This document shows, piece after piece, positions 1 through 7,802 of a stretch of DNA of 64,000 bases; position 1 is the stretch's first letter, and each line of letters starts with the position of its first letter. The translations under genes and the position numbers were made by a program. The notes under the pieces were generated by a model. It saw only the letters and a program-made list of their open reading frames with translations, did no database searches and was not told the DNA's origin. This DNA comes from Sphaerisporangium krabiense (GTDB lineage: Bacteria > Actinomycetota > Actinomycetes > Streptosporangiales > Streptosporangiaceae): contig NZ_JACHBR010000003.1 in the NCBI RefSeq assembly GCF_014200435.1, positions 340,477 to 404,476 of the forward strand. The letters are read 5' to 3'.

Positions 1-256
1 GCCACGCCTTGCTGTCGTCGTCCAGGGGCGCCCAGCGCCCGTCGCCGCCGCTGCAGTTCTTCAGGCCCTTGGGACCCTCGACGCTGGCCGGCTCCCAGAT
101 GATCTGGCCGCAGTTGGAGACCTTGCCCTGGGCGCAGTTCGCCTGCCGGCTGGGGGGCGAGACGATGTAGCCGTGCGCGGAGGCCGGCGTCGCCACGAAC
201 ACCACGCTGGCCGCGGCGATGGCCGCCGAGGACAGCAACGTGACTACTCTTCGCAT
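1..256 (-). CDS. AA10 lytic polysaccharide monooxygenase, N-terminal part
   Basis: Secreted copper enzyme of the AA10 (chitin/cellulose-binding) family; the gene runs off the left edge, so only about 85 residues are visible. The start ATG is at 256. A signal peptide (MRRVV, hydrophobic core, cleavage after ASA at residue 27) leaves histidine 28 as the mature N terminus, which is the copper-brace histidine of this family. The following HGYIVSPPSRQANC and SVEGPKGLKNCSGGDGRW segments are typical AA10 sequence, with paired cysteines. The second copper histidine lies outside the window. A palindromic site about 40 bp upstream is shared with another secreted protein gene at 26999. Family assignment is strong; the substrate (chitin or cellulose) cannot be told. 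Confidence 0.88.
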   Translation of the reverse strand, partial: MRRVVTLLSSAAIAAASVVFVATPASAHGYIVSPPSRQANCAQGKVSNCGQIIWEPASVEGPKGLKNCSGGDGRWAPLDDDSKAW

Positions 257-294
257 GTCGCGCTTCCTTCACTGGGGGGTGATAAGCCTAATAT

Positions 295-312
295 AAAAGA
301 AAGTTTCCTAAC
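295..312 (-). promoter_or_regulatory. Operator-like element upstream of the AA10 gene
   Basis: AAGAAAGTTTCCTAAC at 297-312 is identical to 26931-26946, which lies at the same sort of distance (about 50 bp) upstream of another secreted protein gene. At the second site it is part of a 17-bp near-palindrome. The two are the only places where I found this word. It is probably the binding site of a carbon-source regulator; the regulator is not identified. Confidence 0.5.
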
Positions 313-470
313 AGTGAAGGCCGTAGTCAGCGTGTCGTCATCACGCTTGACTACGAAACCGCATGTCGCAGCGGTGACAGCACGATCTCGACAAAAGTTT
401 CCGGACCCGGCGTCGGACGCGGGTCACCCCAGGCGCCCCAACGCGGGGCCCGGAGCGACCCGCCGGCGCC

Positions 471-1682
471 TCAGGCCCTGGTGAAGATCAGCGACGCGTT
501 GTGGCCGCCGAAGCCGAACGCGTTCGCCAGCGCCGCGTCCCAGCGGCCACGGCGCGGCTCCCCGCCGACCAGGTCCAGCTTGACCTCCGGGTCCGGCTCC
601 TCCAGGTTCCGGATCGCCGGGATCACCCCGTCACGCAGGGCCAGCACCGCCGCCATCGCGCCGAGCGCCCCCGCCGCCCCGCACAGGTGCCCCACCATCG
701 ACTTCACCGCCGTCACCGCCGCGTGCGTGCCGATCGTCTCGGCGATCGAACGCGCCTCCGTGACATCCCCGATCGGCGTCGAAGTGGCGTGCGCGCTCAC
801 GTGCCCCACGTCCAGCGCCGCCAGCCCCGCCGAGGCCAGCGCCAGCCGGATCGCCCGCGCCTGACCCGCCACATCCGCCGCGGTGATGTGATGGGCGTCC
901 GAGCTGGTGCCCGCCCCCGCGAGCCGCGCGTGCGCCCCCGCACCACGCGCCGCCGCGAACTCCTCACGCTCCAGCACCATGACGGCCGCCCCCTCCCCCA
1001 GCACGAACCCGTCCCGCCCGGCGTCGAAAGGACGCGAGGCCTCCCGCGGGGACTCGTTGCGCGTGGACAGCGCCCTGGCCTGCCCGAACCCCGCCATGGT
1101 CAGCGGGTGCAGGCACGCCTCCGCTCCCCCGGCCACCACCACGTCCGCCCTGCCGAGCCGGATCAGGTCCAGCCCCATCGCGATCGCCTCGGCCCCCGAG
1201 GCGCACGCGCTCACCGGCGTGTGCGCCCCGGCCCTGGCCCCGAGCTCCATGCTCACCACCGCCGCCGGCCCGTTCGGCATCAACATGGGCACCGTGTACG
1301 GCGACACCTTCCGCGCCCCGGACGCCTCCATCAGGTCGTCCTGCGCCAGCGTGGTCAGCACCCCGCCGACCCCCGTGCCGATCACCACGGCCAGCCGCTC
1401 GGGCTCGACCTCCGGCGCGCCCGCGGCCGCCCACGCCTCCCGCGCCGCGACCACGGCGGCCTGCTGGCAGCGGTCCAGCCGCCGCGCGCTCACCCGGCCG
1501 AGCACCTCGGCCGGGTCGACCCGCATGCGCCCGGCGATCCGCACCGGCAGCTCGCGCGCCCACTCCTCCTCCACCGCCACCACGCCCGACCGTCCCGCCA
1601 GCATGCCCTCCCAGGTGGAGGCCACGTCCCCGCCCAGCGGCGTGGTCGCCCCCATCCCGGTGACCGAGGCGCCCGCGTTCAT
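471..1682 (-). CDS. Beta-ketoacyl-ACP synthase II-like ketosynthase
   Basis: Condensing enzyme of the FabF/KAS II family, which extends acyl-ACP with malonyl-ACP in fatty acid or polyketide synthesis. The catalytic triad is complete: Cys160 in VSACASGAEA, His298 in HATSTPIGD (usual HGTSTP has Gly for the Ala) and His332 in VGHLCGAAGA; the C-terminal NAFGFGGHN loop is present. At 403 residues it has normal family length. I place the start at ATG 1682, with GGGGAGACGGGT just upstream; the frame stays open further 5' but that part has no family resemblance. No ACP, malonyltransferase or ketoreductase lies next to it, so it is a solitary paralogue rather than the core fab operon copy. Confidence 0.88.
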   Translation of the reverse strand: MNAGASVTGMGATTPLGGDVASTWEGMLAGRSGVVAVEEEWARELPVRIAGRMRVDPAEVLGRVSARRLDRCQQAAVVAAREAWAAAGAPEVEPERLAVVIGTGVGGVLTTLAQDDLMEASGARKVSPYTVPMLMPNGPAAVVSMELGARAGAHTPVSACASGAEAIAMGLDLIRLGRADVVVAGGAEACLHPLTMAGFGQARALSTRNESPREASRPFDAGRDGFVLGEGAAVMVLEREEFAAARGAGAHARLAGAGTSSDAHHITAADVAGQARAIRLALASAGLAALDVGHVSAHATSTPIGDVTEARSIAETIGTHAAVTAVKSMVGHLCGAAGALGAMAAVLALRDGVIPAIRNLEEPDPEVKLDLVGGEPRRGRWDAALANAFGFGGHNASLIFTRA

Positions 1683-1890
1683 ACCCGTCTCCCCTCGACG
1701 ACCCTGCGTCCCGGATGAACCAGGACATCCAGCGTCAACGCTGCCAGCGCACGCCCGGCCAAGCACCTGACGTGATCGACGAAAAACCGGACGGAGATTT
1801 GTTGTCGGCCCCGCGAGCGCCGCGGCGATGCTCTCGTCCTTGGAGCTGAAGGGTGTCATCGGTTGCTGGTAGAACAACCAACCCAGTGTC

Positions 1891-1906
1891 TTTACATTGT
1901 AGATTC
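1891..1906. repeat. Short repeat TTTACATTGTAGATTC (copy 1)
   Basis: Sixteen bases that recur with one change at 8326-8341. The core TACATTGTA is a small palindrome like BlaI/CopY-type half operators. It lies 14 bp from the 3' end of the LysR gene and about 200 bp upstream of the ketosynthase start. No BlaI-type regulator is in the window. Confidence 0.3.
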
Positions 1907-1919
1907 GCTACATCCGACG

Positions 1920-2888
1920 TCAGGACGGAGAGCGGAACGCGTCGCGGATCGTGTCACGGAGCCAGCGCTGTGCCGGGTCGGCGTCGAGGCGTGCGTGCCA
2001 GAGCAGGCGTACGTCCACTTCCGGCAGGTCCGCGGGGACGGGGAACCAGCGGACCCCGAGGGCCTGGCCGTACTGCTCGGCGAGGCGTTGCGGGACGAGC
2101 CCGATGTAAGGGGTGGACGCCACCAGGAGCGCGGCGACGGCGAAGGTGGGGACGACGGCCGCGACGTGGCGTCGCAGACCCGCGGCTTCGAGCGCGTCGT
2201 CGAGTGGTCCTCGGGCACGGCCACGGCGCGAGGCCGAGACGTGCGGATACCGGCACAGCTGCGCCAGCGTCGGCCGGCGGTGACGGCCGAGGGGGCTGTC
2301 GGCGCGGACGACGCCGACCATGCGTTCGCGGTACAGCACGGCCGTCCGGATGTCGGGAGCGGCGGCGTCGCCGGCGCCGATGTCCAGATCGACCGAACCG
2401 TCGCGGAGCGCCTCGACGCTCTCAGTGCCCTCGGTGACGAAACGCAGCGTCACGCCCGGGGCGTCCGCGGCCGTGGCTTCGACCGCCGCCGAGGCCAGGG
2501 TCGCGGCCACGCCGTCGTTGATGCGGATCGTGAAGGTGTGCGTGAGGTCGGCGATCGTGACCTCACGGTCGGCGCTGATCAGCGCCGACGCCTCCTGGAG
2601 CAGTGAACGGACCCGGGGCGCGGTCCGAAGCGCGAACGGGGTGGGCGCCATCTGACGACCGGCGCGCACCAGGATCGGGTCGCCCATCGCCCGCCGCAAC
2701 CGGCCGAGCGCCCGGCTGGTCGCGGGGATGGACAGGTGAAGGCGCTCGGCCGCCGCCGTGACGCTGCCGTCCTGGAGCAGCGCGTCGAACACCCGCAGCA
2801 GGTTCAGGTTCGCGAGATCGCGGAGGGGATCGGGCGCACGCTCGGGCTGCCGGTCGTGTCGGTCGCGCCCGGGAACGCCGTCGGACAC
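1920..2888 (-). CDS. LysR-family transcriptional regulator with rearranged 5' end
   Basis: LysR-type regulator: winged helix-turn-helix at about residues 28-87 (NLNLLRVFDALL, then TAAAERLHLSIPATSRALGR) and a periplasmic-binding-like effector domain to residue 322. Family members begin a few residues before the LNLLRVF segment. Here the frame upstream of about position 2808 (roughly the first 25 residues to ATG 2888) is antisense to the surviving 3' end of an SDR gene, so the native start and promoter appear to have been lost in a deletion. The gene may start at ATG 2888, or it may not be expressed properly. The DNA-binding and effector domains themselves are intact. Confidence 0.75.
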   Translation of the reverse strand: MSDGVPGRDRHDRQPERAPDPLRDLANLNLLRVFDALLQDGSVTAAAERLHLSIPATSRALGRLRRAMGDPILVRAGRQMAPTPFALRTAPRVRSLLQEASALISADREVTIADLTHTFTIRINDGVAATLASAAVEATAADAPGVTLRFVTEGTESVEALRDGSVDLDIGAGDAAAPDIRTAVLYRERMVGVVRADSPLGRHRRPTLAQLCRYPHVSASRRGRARGPLDDALEAAGLRRHVAAVVPTFAVAALLVASTPYIGLVPQRLAEQYGQALGVRWFPVPADLPEVDVRLLWHARLDADPAQRWLRDTIRDAFRSPS

Positions 2889-3023
2889 TTCGGATTCGTC
2901 GGCCGGTTCTTCGGGATGGACATGTCCGCCTCCAGCGCGCGCACCCGCGACCTGCTGTCCTGGACCCCCGCCGGGCCGACCCTGATCGAGGACATCGAGG
3001 CCGGCGCGTACGCCGAAGCCTGA
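2808..3023 (+). pseudogene. 3' remnant of an NAD-dependent epimerase/SDR gene
   Basis: The frame from VREIAEGIGRTLGLP through APGNAVGHFGFVGRFFGMD to LIEDIEAGAYAEA (stop 3021-3023) matches the C-terminal region of extended SDR epimerase-type reductases. About 71 residues remain; the Rossmann and active-site parts, about three quarters of the gene, are missing. LysR and SDR genes of this sort are commonly divergent partners. The remnant abuts the LysR helix-turn-helix coding region directly, so one deletion removed the SDR 5' part, the shared promoter region and the LysR start. No plausible start or ribosome binding site precedes the remnant. Confidence 0.65.
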
Positions 3024-3047
3024 GCCCAGACAACATAGGGAGATGCC

Positions 3048-3410
3048 ATGCCCACGGAGTCACCCGAAGCCGGCTTGACGGCGTTCATGCTGGTGAAGAC
3101 CACACCCGAGTGGCTCGGCCTGTCGGTCGAGCAACGGGTGGACGTCTTCAGGACCGAGATCGTCCCCGCGATCACGAGCAAGGTCAGGGACGTCCGGTCG
3201 CGGTTCTACGACACCGAGTTCTACTCGGCACGCGTGACCGACGTCTGGGTGTGGGAGGCACGCGACCACCAGGCGTACCGGCTCCTGATCGAGGCGCTGC
3301 GCGACACCTCCTTCTGGGATCGGTACTTCGAGGTCGTCGACCTCCTGGTCGGCGTGGAGAACGCCTACGCCAGGAACGGGCTGGACGACCTCGCCACCAT
3401 CGAGGCGTGA
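3048..3410 (+). CDS. Darcynin-family protein
   Basis: A 120-residue protein resembling the darcynin family: the N-terminal [15 protein letters not shown] segment, a central [18 protein letters not shown] strand region and a C-terminal [19 protein letters not shown] segment are the recognisable parts. The family has a ferredoxin-like, small dimeric alpha-beta barrel appearance, and its biochemical role is unknown. The start at 3048 follows AGGGAG at 3037-3042. It lies 24 bp downstream of the SDR remnant, so it may once have been in one transcript with the SDR gene. Family call is moderate and function unassigned. Confidence 0.65.
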   Translation: MPTESPEAGLTAFMLVKTTPEWLGLSVEQRVDVFRTEIVPAITSKVRDVRSRFYDTEFYSARVTDVWVWEARDHQAYRLLIEALRDTSFWDRYFEVVDLLVGVENAYARNGLDDLATIEA

Positions 3411-3414
3411 GCGG

Positions 3415-3909
3415 TCAGCGTCCGGTCGTCCCGTCGATCAGTTCGCGGAGGATGTCCGCGTGGCCCGCGTGGCGGCCGGTCTCCTCGATCATGTGGGTGA
3501 GCGCCCAGCGGACGCTGGGCGCGGGGCGGCCCTGCCGCGGTCGCGGGACCGGTGCGCCGAGATCGGCGCACCGGTCGAGCAGGTCGTTCGCGCGTTCGAC
3601 CGTCTCGCGGTAGCGGGCGACGACATCCTTGACGCCGTCCGCCGGGGCGGCCCGGAACGTCGCCTGCCAGTCGGTGACCTCCTCCCCCAGGAAGATCGCG
3701 CGTTCGACCCAGGTCAGGTGGTTGAGCAGGCCGAGCAGGTTCGTGCCCGACGGCACGGCGGCCGTTCGCACCTGTGGTTCGGGGGCGCCGTCGACCTTCG
3801 CGGCGACCGAGGCCCGGAGGTAGTCGAGGAAGCCGCGCAGGACCTCGGCCTCGCCGCTCCCGGTGCGGGGCGGCGGGGTGTCGCGGCGGCGGCGCGCGGG
3901 GTCGGACAT
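3415..3909 (-). CDS. DinB/DUF664-family protein
   Basis: DinB-like four-helix bundle of 164 residues. Metal-ligand histidines typical of the fold are visible in LLNHLTWVERA and in the C-terminal THMIEETGRHAGHADILRE region. Many actinomycete members are putative mycothiol- or bacillithiol-dependent enzymes; the substrate here cannot be inferred. ATG at 3909 is preceded on the minus strand by a purine-rich GAAGGAG. It follows the methyltransferase at 3956-4582 on the same strand by 46 bp, so the two may be co-transcribed. Confidence 0.8.
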   Translation of the reverse strand: MSDPARRRRDTPPPRTGSGEAEVLRGFLDYLRASVAAKVDGAPEPQVRTAAVPSGTNLLGLLNHLTWVERAIFLGEEVTDWQATFRAAPADGVKDVVARYRETVERANDLLDRCADLGAPVPRPRQGRPAPSVRWALTHMIEETGRHAGHADILRELIDGTTGR

Positions 3910-3955
3910 GGTGGTCTCCTTCCTTCGTGGGGTGGGGACGGCGCTGTTCGCCGTG

Positions 3956-4582
3956 TCAGGCGGTGCGGCGGATGAGCAGCACGTGGTCGGTGACCTCGGC
4001 GGTGCGCCCGCCAGGCCCGGTCGCGATCCGGCGGGGTGAGCCGGCCCGCTCGACCGTCCACGTCGCCGCGTCCAGATCGAGACCGGCGGCGACCTCCCTG
4101 GGGGCCGGGTACCGGATGCCGGGATCCTGGTTCCATGACCACGGCGCGGTCGAGCCGTGGTCGACGACCAGCAGCCGCCCGCCAGGGCGCAGGACGTGCG
4201 CGGCCGCGCGCAGCACGGCCGCCCTGTCCAGGTCCAGGGGCGTGTGCAGGTAGTGGGCGCAGATCAGGTCGAATTCGCCTGAGGGGAAGGACTCCTGCAG
4301 GTCGTGCCGCGCGGTGACGACCCGGTCGGCGAGGTCGCGGGCGCGGGCGAGGGCGGCGAGCCGGTCGACCGCCACGGCCGAGATGTCGACGGCGGTGACG
4401 TGCCACCCCTGGCGGGCGAGCCACAGCGCGTCGCCACCGTCACCGCATCCGAGGTCCAGCGCGCGGCCGGGCGCGAGGCCGGTGACCGTCTCGGTGAGAC
4501 GGGCGTTCGGCCGCGGGTCGACGGCCGCCGGTCGGTCCGCGTAGACGTCGTCCCAGAACGTGACCGCGTCGGTGGTGCTCAT
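3956..4582 (-). CDS. Class I SAM-dependent methyltransferase
   Basis: A 208-residue Rossmann methyltransferase. Motif I is ALDLGCGDGGDALWLA near residues 40-55, followed by the acidic VTAVDIS strand that binds the ribose, and a post-motif LRPGGRLLVVDHG. The start ATG at 4582 has an AGGAGG upstream; a longer open frame to 4855 lacks family resemblance. This small type is often annotated as a tellurite-resistance or thiopurine-like methyltransferase, but the substrate is unknown. It is divergent from the XRE-cupin regulator at 4671 with 88 bp between the starts, so that regulator is a likely controller. Confidence 0.82.
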   Translation of the reverse strand: MSTTDAVTFWDDVYADRPAAVDPRPNARLTETVTGLAPGRALDLGCGDGGDALWLARQGWHVTAVDISAVAVDRLAALARARDLADRVVTARHDLQESFPSGEFDLICAHYLHTPLDLDRAAVLRAAAHVLRPGGRLLVVDHGSTAPWSWNQDPGIRYPAPREVAAGLDLDAATWTVERAGSPRRIATGPGGRTAEVTDHVLLIRRTA

Positions 4583-4635
4583 CAAGCCTCCTTCTGTCGG
4601 TACGCCGCCCAGTCTGACCAGCCACGCCATGAATT

Positions 4636-4670
4636 GGCACGAAATCTTGCGGTTCTGGCAAGATGGTGCC
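4636..4670. promoter_or_regulatory. Two-part inverted repeat in the divergent methyltransferase/XRE promoter
   Basis: ATCTTGC (4644-4650) and GCAAGAT (4658-4664) are perfect inverted arms with a 7-bp spacer; outer arms GGCAC (4636-4640) and GTGCC (4666-4670) extend the symmetry. The element ends immediately before the GTG start at 4671 of the XRE-cupin gene, where bound regulator would block that gene. Probable autoregulatory operator. Confidence 0.55.
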
Positions 4671-5279
4671 GTGGACCCTGAGACGGACGAGGTGCTCGAC
4701 GCCGTCGGGCCGCGACTGCGTGCGCTGCGCCGGCACCGCGGCATCACCCTCGCCGCCCTCGCGGCGACGACCGGCGTGTCGGAGAGCACCCTGTCCCGGC
4801 TGGAGAGCGGGCAGCGCCGCGCGACCCTGGAGCTGCTGCTGCCGCTGGCTCGCACCTATGACGTCCCGCTGGACGACCTCGTCGGCGCGCCGCGCACCGG
4901 CGACCCCCGGATCCACCTCACGCCGATCCGGAAGTTCGGGATGACCTTCGTGCCGCTGTCCCGGCGGCCGGGCGGGACGCACGCGTTCAAGATGATCATC
5001 CCCGCCCAGCCGGAACCGCTCACGCCGGCCCTGCAGACCCACGACGGCTTCGAGTGGCTCTACGTCCTCGACGGACGCCTGCGGCTCATCGTCGGCGAGC
5101 GCGACCTGACGCTGCCGCCCGGCGAGGCGGCCGAGTTCGACACGTCCCTGCCCCACTGGCTGGGCACCGCCGACGGCGGCGTCGTCGAACTTCTCATCCT
5201 CTTCGACCCGCAGGGAATGCGCGCGCACGTACACGCCGACCCCCATCGGCCGCCTCAGGGCGGAACCGGGCGCGGGTGA
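4671..5279 (+). CDS. XRE-cupin transcriptional regulator
   Basis: A 202-residue two-domain regulator: a Cro/C1-type helix-turn-helix at about residues 11-65 (LRALRRHRGITLAALA, then SESTLSRLESG) joined to a C-terminal cupin (THDGFEWLYVLDGRL, LPPGEAAEFDTSLPHWLG). Proteins of this build sense small metabolites with the cupin and repress neighbouring genes. I chose GTG 4671 because the helix-turn-helix starts right after it and because the upstream sequence is the inverted repeat described above; with the operator abutting the start, the transcript is probably leaderless. It is divergent from the methyltransferase. Confidence 0.82.
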   Translation: MDPETDEVLDAVGPRLRALRRHRGITLAALAATTGVSESTLSRLESGQRRATLELLLPLARTYDVPLDDLVGAPRTGDPRIHLTPIRKFGMTFVPLSRRPGGTHAFKMIIPAQPEPLTPALQTHDGFEWLYVLDGRLRLIVGERDLTLPPGEAAEFDTSLPHWLGTADGGVVELLILFDPQGMRAHVHADPHRPPQGGTGRG

Positions 5280-5282
5280 CGG

Positions 5283-5753
5283 TCAGCAGCAGCCGGAGGT
5301 GGCCGGCCGAGCGTCCTCGGCGCCGGGGCCGCCGCAGACGCAAGGAGCCGCCGGGTCGCCGGGGGCGGCCGACCTGCCGAGAGTGCCGGCGTCGGCCTTG
5401 ACCACGTAGACCTCCCACGGCTCACGGCCGGGGCCGTGGACCCACACCTTGTCCTGCAGGGCGTAGCAGCAGGAGGTGTCGTTCTCCTCGAAGGTGGCGA
5501 GGCCCGCCTCCTTCAGCCGCTCGGTGGCGGCGGTGACCTCGCCGGTGGAGGACACCTCGACCCCCAGGTGGTCCAGGCGGGTCTCCTGCCCGGCCTCCCC
5601 CTCGATCAGGACGAGCTTCAGCGGCGGCTCGGCGATGGCGAAGTTGGCGTACCCCTCGCGGCGCTTGGCCGGCTCGACGCCGAAGAGCCTGGAGTAGAAG
5701 GCGATCGAGCCTTCCAGGTCGGAGACGCGCAGGGCGAGCTGGACGCGGGACAT
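5283..5753 (-). CDS. arsI: ArsI-type C-As lyase (cadmium-induced/arsenic glyoxalase family)
   Basis: Fe(II)-dependent ring-cleavage-fold dioxygenase that removes the methyl or aryl group from trivalent organoarsenicals. The 156-residue protein has the family's adjacent cysteines (Cys95-Cys96 in NDTSCCYAL) for the arsenic, and metal ligands at the expected places: Gln5, His62 (LDHLGVEV) and Glu114 (PWEVYVV). A C-terminal Cys-rich tail (CVCGG and SGCC) fits family members. ATG 5753 was chosen for GAGGAACC just upstream. It is divergent from arsR, and an ArsR-type palindrome lies between them, so it belongs to the arsenic regulon. Confidence 0.9.
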   Translation of the reverse strand: MSRVQLALRVSDLEGSIAFYSRLFGVEPAKRREGYANFAIAEPPLKLVLIEGEAGQETRLDHLGVEVSSTGEVTAATERLKEAGLATFEENDTSCCYALQDKVWVHGPGREPWEVYVVKADAGTLGRSAAPGDPAAPCVCGGPGAEDARPATSGCC

Positions 5754-5808
5754 GGTTCCTCCTCGGACGGGCGAGCGAGCGGTGGCATCCACCACCGAAG
5801 GCTGCTGT

Positions 5809-5824
5809 TTAGATGTACGTCTAA
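5809..5824. promoter_or_regulatory. ArsR operator, arsI side
   Basis: TTAGATGTACGTCTAA, with perfect TTAGA/TCTAA arms, lies between the divergent arsI and arsR starts, about 55 bp from arsI. A related sequence is at 5855-5869. Two operators fit control of both transcripts by the ArsR protein encoded alongside. Confidence 0.65.
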
Positions 5825-5854
5825 TCAGCGACCCGCCGTCAGCTTGCAGCTTGC

Positions 5855-5869
5855 TTAGATGTCTGTCAA
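5855..5869. promoter_or_regulatory. ArsR operator, arsR side
   Basis: TTAGATGTCTGTCAA shares the first eight bases with the palindrome at 5809-5824 and ends 9 bp before the arsR start codon. Its right arm is degenerate. Likely autoregulatory site. Confidence 0.5.
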
Positions 5870-5878
5870 CTTAGAAGC

Positions 5879-6262
5879 ATGTCGAAACAAGGGCTGCCGG
5901 TCATCCAGCCTCTCGCGGGCGACGCCTGCGGCACGGCCTGCCGCACGCCGCTGGCCTGTGAGCCTCTCGGTCAGGACGAGGCCGAAGAGCTGGCCCCGCT
6001 GTTCAAGGCCATCGCCGACCCGGTGCGGCTGCGGCTGCTGTCCCTCATCGCCTGCCACGAGGGCGGCGAGGCGTGCGTGTGCGACCTGACCGACGCCTTC
6101 GACCTGACCGCGCCGACCATCAGCCACCATCTGAAGGTCCTCAGGAAGGCGGGCCTGATCGACTGCGAGCGGCGCGGCACCTGGGTCTACTACTGGATCA
6201 ACCCCGGAGCGCTGGAGCGGCTGTCGGCGATCCTTGGACCGCGCGTGGCGGCGGGGGCATGA
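5879..6262 (+). CDS. arsR: ArsR-family arsenite-responsive repressor
   Basis: A 127-residue winged-helix metalloregulator. The helix-turn-helix (LTDAFDLTAPTISHHLKVL) is preceded by the As(III)-binding cysteine pair Cys66 and Cys68 in EACVCDL, at the start of the recognition region as in classical ArsR. Three more cysteines lie near the N terminus (17, 21, 27) and could supply the third ligand. Start ATG 5879; there is little Shine-Dalgarno sequence, so the transcript may be nearly leaderless. Its stop codon overlaps the acr3 start (ATGA at 6259-6262), showing one operon. Confidence 0.92.
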   Translation: MSKQGLPVIQPLAGDACGTACRTPLACEPLGQDEAEELAPLFKAIADPVRLRLLSLIACHEGGEACVCDLTDAFDLTAPTISHHLKVLRKAGLIDCERRGTWVYYWINPGALERLSAILGPRVAAGA

Positions 6263-7356
6263 CCGGCACGCCCAGGACCGCGGTGGCCTCAGGAAACACC
6301 GGCGGCACCGCGGCGGTGGTGGCACGGCTGTCGATGCTGGACCGGCTGCTGCCGTTCTGGATCGCCGCCGCCATGGCCCTCGGCCTGGCGGCCGGCCGCG
6401 CGATTCCCGGCCTGGGCGGCGCGCTGGAGGCCGTGCAGGTGGACGGCATCTCGCTGCCGATCGCGCTCGGCCTGCTGGTCATGATGTATCCGGTGCTGGC
6501 CAAGGTGCGCTACGACCGCCTCGACACGGTGACCGGCGACCGGCGCCTGCTGGTCTCCTCGCTGGTGCTCAACTGGATCCTCGGCCCGGCGATCATGTTC
6601 TCTCTGGCGTGGATCCTCCTGCCGGACCTGCCCGCCTACCGGACCGGGCTGATCATCGTCGGCCTGGCCCGCTGCATCGCCATGGTCGTCATCTGGAACG
6701 ACCTGGCCTGCGGCGACCGGGAGGCGGCCGCCGTCCTGGTCGCGCTCAACAGCGTCTTCCAGGTCATCGCCTTAGCCGCCCTGGGCTGGTTCTACCTCGG
6801 CGTCCTGCCCGGATGGCTCGGCCTGCCCACGACCGGGCTGGACGTCTCCACCTGGGACATCGCCCGCTCCGTCCTCATCTTCCTCGGAGTCCCGCTGGTC
6901 GCCGGCTACCTCACCCGCCGCCTGGGCGAGAAGCTCAAGGGCCGGGCCTGGTACGAGACCCGCTTCCTGCCGAAGATCGGGCCTGCGGCGTTGTGGGGAC
7001 TGCTGTTCACCATCGTGATCCTGTTCGCCCTGCAAGGAGAGGCCATCACCGCCAAACCGTGGGACGTGGCCCGGATCGCGCTGCCGCTGCTGGCCTACTT
7101 CGCCATCATGTGGTGCGGCTCGTTCGCGCTGGGACGGCTCGCCGGGCTCGGGTACGCGCGCACCGCGACGCTGGCGTTCACCGCCGCGGGCAACAACTTC
7201 GAGCTGGCCATCGCGGTGGCCATCGCCACCTTCGGCCTGACCTCCGGCCAGGCCCTCGCCGGAGTGGTCGGCCCGCTGATCGAGGTTCCCGCCCTCGTCG
7301 CGCTGGTCTACCTCTCCCTGGCCCTACGCCGCCGCATCCACCCCCAGCCCGCCTGA
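6259..7356 (+). CDS. acr3: Arsenite efflux permease, ACR3 family
   Basis: Inner-membrane As(III) exporter of the ACR3 (bile/arsenite/riboflavin transporter) superfamily: 365 residues with about ten hydrophobic segments. The family's conserved cysteine is in the LARCIAMVVIWNDLACGD stretch in the middle of the protein, and a second signature is AAGNNFELAIAVAIATFG near the C terminus. It starts at ATG 6259 by a four-base overlap with the arsR stop, implying translational coupling. It is followed after 23 bp by arsC, which would supply arsenite by reducing arsenate. Confidence 0.94.
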   Translation: MTGTPRTAVASGNTGGTAAVVARLSMLDRLLPFWIAAAMALGLAAGRAIPGLGGALEAVQVDGISLPIALGLLVMMYPVLAKVRYDRLDTVTGDRRLLVSSLVLNWILGPAIMFSLAWILLPDLPAYRTGLIIVGLARCIAMVVIWNDLACGDREAAAVLVALNSVFQVIALAALGWFYLGVLPGWLGLPTTGLDVSTWDIARSVLIFLGVPLVAGYLTRRLGEKLKGRAWYETRFLPKIGPAALWGLLFTIVILFALQGEAITAKPWDVARIALPLLAYFAIMWCGSFALGRLAGLGYARTATLAFTAAGNNFELAIAVAIATFGLTSGQALAGVVGPLIEVPALVALVYLSLALRRRIHPQPA

Positions 7357-7379
7357 CCGCCCTTGCGAGGAGCCGTCTC

Positions 7380-7802
7380 GTGTCCGACATCCCGGAAGTG
7401 CTGTTCGTCTGCGTCCACAACGCCGGCCGCTCGCAGATGGCCGCCGCCTTCCTCACTCATCTCGCGCCGGGCCGCGTCCGGGTCCGCTCCGCGGGGTCGG
7501 CGCCCGCCGACGCGGTGAACCCCGCCGTGGTCGAGGCGATGAAAGAGATCGGCATCGACATCTCCGCCGAATTCCCCAAGGTGCTCACCACCGACGCGGT
7601 GCGCGCCTCCGATGTCGTCGTCACCATGGGCTGCGGCGACACCTGCCCCTTCTTCCCCGGGAAGCGCTACCTCGACTGGCGGCTCGACGACCCCGCGGGC
7701 CGGGGCGTGGCGGCGGTCCGCCCGATCCGCGACGAGATCGAGCGGCGGGTGCGCGGCCTGCTCGCCGAACTCCTCCCGGGGCGGAGCACCGGTGCCCGCT
7801 GA
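7380..7802 (+). CDS. arsC: Arsenate reductase, low-molecular-weight phosphatase type
   Basis: Cytoplasmic arsenate reductase of the LMW-PTPase fold, 140 residues. The catalytic P-loop is CVHNAGRSQ (Cys11 and Arg17, the CX5R motif). A downstream MGCGDTCPFFPG provides two cysteines for the disulfide relay, and the DPAG general-acid loop follows. Start GTG 7380, with GAGGAG about 9 bp before it. It sits in the arsR-acr3-arsC-GNAT operon; the next gene's GTG lies 11 bp inside this gene's end, so the last two are translationally coupled. Confidence 0.93.
   Translation: MSDIPEVLFVCVHNAGRSQMAAAFLTHLAPGRVRVRSAGSAPADAVNPAVVEAMKEIGIDISAEFPKVLTTDAVRASDVVVTMGCGDTCPFFPGKRYLDWRLDDPAGRGVAAVRPIRDEIERRVRGLLAELLPGRSTGAR

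Noticed and set aside
2808..3023. A short independent gene encoding the SDR C-terminal piece
   Set aside because: It has no start codon with ribosome binding site in the right place and only the last quarter of the fold; a remnant is the simpler explanation.
4634..4650. Sigma-54-like promoter TTGGCACG-N4-CTTGC upstream of the XRE-cupin gene
   Set aside because: It fits the -24/-12 consensus well, but actinobacteria lack rpoN, and the bases are explained by the inverted repeat operator.
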